From assembly GCA_038106885.1 (NCBI GenBank), contig JAYNFX010000031.1, positions 1 to 19,143 on the forward strand: a DNA stretch of 19,143 bases. The letters are read 5' to 3'. The translations under genes and the position numbers were made by a program. The notes beneath the pieces were generated by a model. That model searched no databases, was not told the DNA's origin, and saw only the letters and a program-made list of their open reading frames with translations. Shown piece by piece: positions 15,269 to 19,143 of the stretch; within the stretch, counting starts at the first letter, position 1; each line of letters begins with the position of its first letter. This DNA is from UBA3537 sp038106885. GTDB lineage: Bacteria > Bacteroidota > Bacteroidia > Flavobacteriales > Flavobacteriaceae.

Positions 15269-16090
15269 ATGATAACCTTTTTAAATAAAACTATCTTTAT
15301 TTTATTTTCCATTTTTTATATATCAAGCAGTATAAATTTTAAAGATGATTTTCAGGGTAAAGCTACATACGTATCAAAGACTAAAATGGAGCTTGGAAGT
15401 TGGGGGGCAAGAATGAGTGAGGCTCAAAAAAAGCAGATCGCAGCTCGATTAAAAAATAGACTAGAAAAAGAATTTACTTTGGTATTCAACAAAGAAGAGT
15501 CACTTTTTGTTGAGGAAGAACAATTAGATGCAATTTCTGGTGCCACTGATTCTTGGGGTAAAAATTTTGCTGCTGGAGAAAATTATAAAAACGTAAAATC
15601 AAATACTCAAATTCAACAGCAAGAATTCTATGGAAAGAAATTTTTAGTTAAAGATAATCTTCAAGATATCCAATGGACATTACTTAATGAATCAAAAAAG
15701 ATTGGGAACTATACTTGTTACAAAGCAAAAACATTTTTACCAACTGATGATTTACAGTGGTATTCATTTTCGTGGAGTAGAATGCGCAGTAGTTCTGATA
15801 GTGATCAGTCTGAAAATGATTCACAAACCGATATTACTGAAATTGAAGCGTGGTACACTCCAGAAGTGCCAGTGCGCCATGGCCCATCAGAATATTGGGG
15901 TCTTCCAGGACTTATTTTAGAACTTAGTGCAGGTCAAACGACTATGTTATGTACAAAAGTTGTTATAAATCCTATTGAAAAGATTGAAATTGAAGCTCCA
16001 AGAAAAGGGACTGAAATTGATAAAGATGGTTATCAAGATCTTATACAAAAGAAAATGGCTGAATTCAGAAATAATCGAATGAGAAGGTAG
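15269..16090 (+). CDS. GLPGLI-family secreted protein
   Basis: A 273-residue exported protein of the Bacteroidota family named after its GLPGLI motif (also called Porph_ging); its molecular function is unknown. The ATG at 15269 is preferred over a TTG two codons upstream, because it directly opens the signal peptide (hydrophobic core LNKTIFILFSIFYISSS). The mature part has a basic/acidic helix (AQKKQIAARLKNRLEKEF), strands such as FTLVFNKEESLF, YTCYKAKTF and IEAWYTPEVPV, and the diagnostic YWGLPGLILEL. A Ser/Asp-rich loop of about 20 residues (from RSSSDSD) lies between the central strands. The family often occurs near outer-membrane or T9SS-related genes. It has its own promoter; alkaline phosphatase follows 72 nt later with another promoter, so the two are probably not one operon. 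Confidence 0.88.
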   Translation: MITFLNKTIFILFSIFYISSSINFKDDFQGKATYVSKTKMELGSWGARMSEAQKKQIAARLKNRLEKEFTLVFNKEESLFVEEEQLDAISGATDSWGKNFAAGENYKNVKSNTQIQQQEFYGKKFLVKDNLQDIQWTLLNESKKIGNYTCYKAKTFLPTDDLQWYSFSWSRMRSSSDSDQSENDSQTDITEIEAWYTPEVPVRHGPSEYWGLPGLILELSAGQTTMLCTKVVINPIEKIEIEAPRKGTEIDKDGYQDLIQKKMAEFRNNRMRR

Positions 16091-16129
16091 TTTTTTCTCA
16101 AACCTTATAATCAATTAATTCTTTATTAT

Positions 16130-16137
16130 TAAGTTTG
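16130..16137 (+). promoter_or_regulatory. -7 promoter box of the alkaline phosphatase gene
   Basis: TAAGTTTG fits TAnnTTTG and is followed by CTCTTTAAC, sharing TTTGCTCTT with the pyrD and ppc boxes. Predicted start near 16143, with a leader of about 20 nt. Confidence 0.6.
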
Positions 16138-16162
16138 CTCTTTAACTAACCAGAGTTTTTAA

Positions 16163-17278
16163 ATGTTCAAAAATAATTTGTTATTGATTTCACTTTCGCT
16201 AGTGATTTTTGTTAGTTGTAAAGGAGACGTTACCCATAAAAAGAATCAATCTCCTAAAAATATTATACTCTTAATTAGCGATGGAGCTGGACTTTCTCAA
16301 ATTTCTTCTGCATATTTTTATAAAAATGAACCTGTTAATTATTCTCGTTTTAATGATATTGGTTTGATTGAAACTTTTTCATCAAATGAAGATATAACTG
16401 ATTCTGCTGCAAGTGCCACTGCTTTTGCAACAGGAGAAAAAACGTATAATGGAGCAATTGGTGTTTCAAAGGACTACAAACCAGTCAATAATTTAATTGA
16501 ATTAGCATCTTTAAAAGGAGTAAAAACTGGTCTTGTTTCAACTTCCTCAATTACACATGCAACTCCAGCGTCTTTTTTTGCCCATACAATCAGTAGAGAT
16601 TTTGAAGATGAAATTGCAATGCAGCTTTCCAAATCAGAGGTTGATTATTTTGCTGGAGGCGGAATGAATTTTTTTGAAAACAGAAAGGATAATATCAATG
16701 TCATTGATACGCTAAAATCAAATGGTTTCTCAGTAAAATTAGATAGACTTGATCTATTCGATAATATTGAAAGTAATAATAAACAATGTTTTATTTTAGC
16801 TGCAGATGGAATGCCTAAAATTTCTGAAGGAAGAGGTAGTTTTTTAAAAGATGCAACTATGTTAGGTGTTAATTTTTTGAGTAAAAAAAATAAACCCTTT
16901 TTTATGATGTCTGAAGGATCCCAAATTGATTGGGGAGGTCATGATAATGATTTTAATTATTTAATTACAGAGTTAATTGATTTTGATGAAATGATTGGTG
17001 CAGTTCTTGATTACGCCGAAAAGGATGGGGAAACTTTAGTTATAGTGACTTCAGATCACGAAACAGGCGGTTTAGCTTTGGTAGGAAAAAAATATGTTCA
17101 AAAAAATAATTATTCAATTGATTATAATGACTTAGACCCAGTTTTTTCAACAAGTGGGCACTCAGCTACTTTAATACCTGTTTTTGCTTATGGTCCAGGT
17201 TCTGAAGAATTTAGAGGGATTTATGATAATACAGATATTTTTAATAAAATATTGAAAGTAACTAATTGGGGTAATTAA
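16163..17278 (+). CDS. Alkaline phosphatase, lipoprotein, PhoA type
   Basis: A phosphomonoesterase that releases phosphate from organic phosphate esters outside the cytoplasm. The 371 residues begin with a lipoprotein signal: hydrophobic 6-17, then VSC with C19, so the enzyme is membrane-anchored. All PhoA-superfamily residues are present: metal ligand D40 (LLISDGAGL), the nucleophile S81 after D80 (TDSAASATAF), THATPA (131-136) with R145 after it at the phosphate-binding arginine position, E251, D256 and H260 (EGSQIDWGGH), D298/H299 (TSDHETGG) and H333 (SGHSATLIP). It is shorter than E. coli PhoA (about 450), as in many marine forms, and lacks large insertions. Its stop codon shares TTAA with the stop of the opposing transporter gene. 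A phosphate-starvation response is likely by family but no control site is recognised. Confidence 0.95.
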   Translation: MFKNNLLLISLSLVIFVSCKGDVTHKKNQSPKNIILLISDGAGLSQISSAYFYKNEPVNYSRFNDIGLIETFSSNEDITDSAASATAFATGEKTYNGAIGVSKDYKPVNNLIELASLKGVKTGLVSTSSITHATPASFFAHTISRDFEDEIAMQLSKSEVDYFAGGGMNFFENRKDNINVIDTLKSNGFSVKLDRLDLFDNIESNNKQCFILAADGMPKISEGRGSFLKDATMLGVNFLSKKNKPFFMMSEGSQIDWGGHDNDFNYLITELIDFDEMIGAVLDYAEKDGETLVIVTSDHETGGLALVGKKYVQKNNYSIDYNDLDPVFSTSGHSATLIPVFAYGPGSEEFRGIYDNTDIFNKILKVTNWGN

Positions 17279-18648
17279 AAAACAATAAGGGTAGTAATAA
17301 ATATTAATCCTCCTACAACCATTACAATTAAACTAAATGGCAAAATATCTTTAGCCTTTAAACCTGTGATGGCTAGTAGAGGTAATGCCCAAAAAGGTTG
17401 AAGCATATTTGTCAGTTGATCTCCGTATGCTAAAGCCATAATTACTTTTTGAATTGGAACTCCTAAATTAATAGCAGCATCAATTATTACAGGACCTTGA
17501 ACAGCCCACTGTCCGCCACCACTAGGCACTAATATATTCACTATTCCAGCACTTATTAAAGTATAAATTGGTAATGTTGTTTGATTGGATATTGAAATAA
17601 AAAAGTCTGACATCAATAAGACTAACCCACTTTCTTTCATAATACCCATTATACCAAAATATAGAGGGAATTGTATTAAAATTCCAGCTGCGCCACTTAT
17701 TGCATTTTTTAAAGCTGATAGGAAAGAAGTAAAATTTTGGTGCATAATTATACCAAATCCAAGCATTAATAAATTCAATATGTTTGGCGAAACTTCAAGA
17801 CTTTTGATTTTATCAATGTGTACATAAATTAAAGTTATTAAAATAAACCCCCCAAATATATATGCAGCAGCCTTTGATTTATCAATATTTAAATAAATAT
17901 CAGTTTGTTTTTTTGTTAAATCTCTATCATAAATTTCAAGTTCAAAGTCAGCAGGTTTAACATACTTATTAATTACCCAAAATACTGTTGGTATGATAAG
18001 AAAAATCAATCCGTAGGCAACTAAATTAGCAGTACTAAAAACAGTTTCATTCAATCCAATTGTACCAGGTAAACTATTTATTATGCTATTATCAGTAATA
18101 CCGTTCATCAGTTCTTTAATATGATTCTTTTCTGAGGCTTTTATCGGAGCAGAACCACTTATTCCACCATGCCAAATCATTAAACCTACATATCCTGCAG
18201 CTCCCAATAAAGGATAATAAATTTCAATATTATTTTTTTTACAATGTTCTCCGATAGTTCTTGCAAATATTGCACCTAAAATTAGGCCAAATCCCCAGTT
18301 AAAAAATGCTGCAAATAATGTAATTATAGATAAAATAACTACTGCTTGTGACGATGATTTAATTCTATTTGTTAATTTATTGATCAAAAAATTGACCGGT
18401 GGACTAAGCACCAGTATATGTCCAAGAATTAAGATTAATATCATTTGATAGGCAAAGACCAATAGTGAATTATTCCACAACCCATTTTCCCAATATGAAC
18501 ATATTTCTAATAAATATGCTGTTTTGCCCTCTGTATTGGTGAATATAAAAGCCGAAACAATTGTTAGAAATGTAAGGCAAACCGCAATAGTAAATGAATT
18601 TGGTATATAAGATTTAAATAATTTTTCTATGTTATTTAAAATCCTCAT
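17275..18648 (-). CDS. Short-chain fatty acid transporter, AtoE family
   Basis: An inner-membrane carrier of 457 residues, the typical size for the AtoE family, with about eleven to twelve hydrophobic segments. Family motifs: NWGFGLILGAIFAR (117-130), the AGYVGLMIWHGG stretch with SGSAP (about 152-168), PSGGGQWAVQGP (375-386), AYGDQ (407-411) and PFWALPLLAITGL (418-430). Relatives import acetoacetate, butyrate or similar short-chain acids; the true substrate here is unknown. ATG at 18648 is preceded 21 nt upstream by the stop of the T9SS cargo gene, and no separate promoter is obvious, so the two may share a transcript even though their products act in different places. The 3' end overlaps the alkaline phosphatase stop by four bases. 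Confidence 0.92.
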   Translation of the reverse strand: MRILNNIEKLFKSYIPNSFTIAVCLTFLTIVSAFIFTNTEGKTAYLLEICSYWENGLWNNSLLVFAYQMILILILGHILVLSPPVNFLINKLTNRIKSSSQAVVILSIITLFAAFFNWGFGLILGAIFARTIGEHCKKNNIEIYYPLLGAAGYVGLMIWHGGISGSAPIKASEKNHIKELMNGITDNSIINSLPGTIGLNETVFSTANLVAYGLIFLIIPTVFWVINKYVKPADFELEIYDRDLTKKQTDIYLNIDKSKAAAYIFGGFILITLIYVHIDKIKSLEVSPNILNLLMLGFGIIMHQNFTSFLSALKNAISGAAGILIQFPLYFGIMGIMKESGLVLLMSDFFISISNQTTLPIYTLISAGIVNILVPSGGGQWAVQGPVIIDAAINLGVPIQKVIMALAYGDQLTNMLQPFWALPLLAITGLKAKDILPFSLIVMVVGGLIFITTLIVF

Positions 18649-18669
18649 ACTGTAATAATTAAATTTTAA

Positions 18670-19143
18670 TTATTGTTTTATTATTTTAAATGTTGAGGTA
18701 ACACCGTTATTTTCAATTTTAATAATATAAATACCTTGATTCAGTAAACTAAGGTCAACTATGTTAGTGTTATTAACTTTTATTAAATTTTGACCTAATA
18801 ATGATAAGATCTCTACTGAGTAATTTACGCTATTACCACTAATAAATAGTTTTTCCTTTACAGGGTTTGGATAAATTTTTACATTATCAATATTGTTATC
18901 AGAATTTGAAAGACTATTACTATTAACAGAATTAGGACTTCCATTTTCATTAATGCAATCCCAATTTTCAGCAATAGCATTATCTAATTGGACTTCAATT
19001 AATTCTAAGCTATTTCCTGTTCCATCGGCACAAGTTGGCCATGGAGAATCCGATGAATAGTTAACCTCATCAATTATATTGTTATTGGAATCGTACAATC
19101 TGACCGAATCATATCTTCCGAGTCCAAATCCAAGTTCTCCGAT
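18670..19143 (-). CDS. Secreted protein C-terminus: lamin-tail domain plus T9SS sorting domain (5' end cut)
   Basis: The reading frame is open to the right window edge, so only the last 157 residues are seen; a TTG at 19098 is inside the frame and is not the start. The first part matches the end of a lamin-tail (LTD) fold: RLYDSNNNIIDEVNY, then SPWPTCADGTGNSLELI and ENWDCI. A Ser/Asn-rich linker follows. The final roughly 70 residues are a type IX secretion sorting domain: VKIYPNPVKEKLFIS, VEILSLLGQNL, LNQGIYIIKI and the C-terminal TFKIIKQ. The whole protein would be exported by Sec, crossed through T9SS and kept on or released from the surface. LTD domains in this phylum are commonly attached to nucleases or CotH-like proteins, but the catalytic part is outside the window. 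Confidence 0.9.
   Translation of the reverse strand: MGELGFGLGRYDSVRLYDSNNNIIDEVNYSSDSPWPTCADGTGNSLELIEVQLDNAIAENWDCINENGSPNSVNSNSLSNSDNNIDNVKIYPNPVKEKLFISGNSVNYSVEILSLLGQNLIKVNNTNIVDLSLLNQGIYIIKIENNGVTSTFKIIKQ

Noticed and set aside
15687..15920. Second plus-strand frame inside the GLPGLI gene
   Set aside because: Out-of-frame shadow without a start signal; the GLPGLI frame is diagnostic.
17585..17827. Plus-strand frame inside the transporter gene
   Set aside because: Antisense to conserved membrane segments; no support.
19096..19098. TTG as start of the T9SS cargo gene
   Set aside because: The frame stays open to the window edge and the upstream residues continue the lamin-tail pattern.
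1..19143. Mobile elements, CRISPR arrays, tRNA or rRNA genes, defence systems
   Set aside because: No transposase or integrase motifs, no regularly spaced repeats, and no tRNA-like or rRNA-like sequence were found by reading both strands.

Overview
The window is a strongly A+T-rich chromosomal stretch that reads as a member of the Bacteroidota, most likely a marine-type flavobacterium. The main reasons are: repeated -7 promoter boxes of the form TAnnTTTG, which is the Bacteroidota housekeeping sigma signature; very few Shine-Dalgarno sequences; a C-terminal type IX secretion (T9SS) sorting domain; a GLPGLI-family secreted protein; and enzyme variants typical of this phylum. One run of exactly 100 N (14336-14435) is an assembly gap.

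Layout. 1-1214 (-): peptidase T (pepT), missing only its last few residues. 1321-2355 (+): class 2 dihydroorotate dehydrogenase (pyrD), followed 9 nt later by a LysE-family exporter (2365-2985, TTG start). 2990-3967 (-): nitronate monooxygenase-like flavoprotein. 4149-6728 (+): phosphoenolpyruvate carboxylase (ppc). 6803-7774 (-): outer-membrane porin, ending in a strong hairpin terminator. A 396-nt divergent regulatory region separates the porin from gltB (8171-12667, +) and gltD (12672-14138, +), the two subunits of NADPH glutamate synthase. 14144-15110 (-): very acidic repeat-bearing lipoprotein interrupted by the N gap. 15269-16090 (+): GLPGLI-family secreted protein. 16163-17278 (+): alkaline phosphatase lipoprotein. 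17275-18648 (-): AtoE-type short-chain fatty acid transporter. 18670-19143 (-): C-terminus of a secreted protein with a lamin-tail domain and a T9SS sorting domain.

How the genes fit together. The centre is a plausible carbon/nitrogen core: PEP carboxylase makes oxaloacetate, which feeds the TCA cycle and 2-oxoglutarate; GltBD uses 2-oxoglutarate and glutamine to make glutamate; and the porin is transcribed divergently from gltBD. The right part is a cell-envelope and nutrient-acquisition set (lipoproteins, phosphatase, transporter, T9SS cargo). Most of the genome-core genes here are ordinary. I see no defence system, mobile element, CRISPR array or RNA gene.

Points worth a second look: the repeat lipoprotein with a Kazal-like insert, whose gap length can be predicted; active-site substitutions in PyrD (Cys for Ser) and PEP carboxylase (Asp for His, and a changed C-terminus); a 9-mer shared at three transcription-start regions; dyads in the porin/gltB control region; a nearly perfect one-directional terminator; and very tight convergent gene ends.
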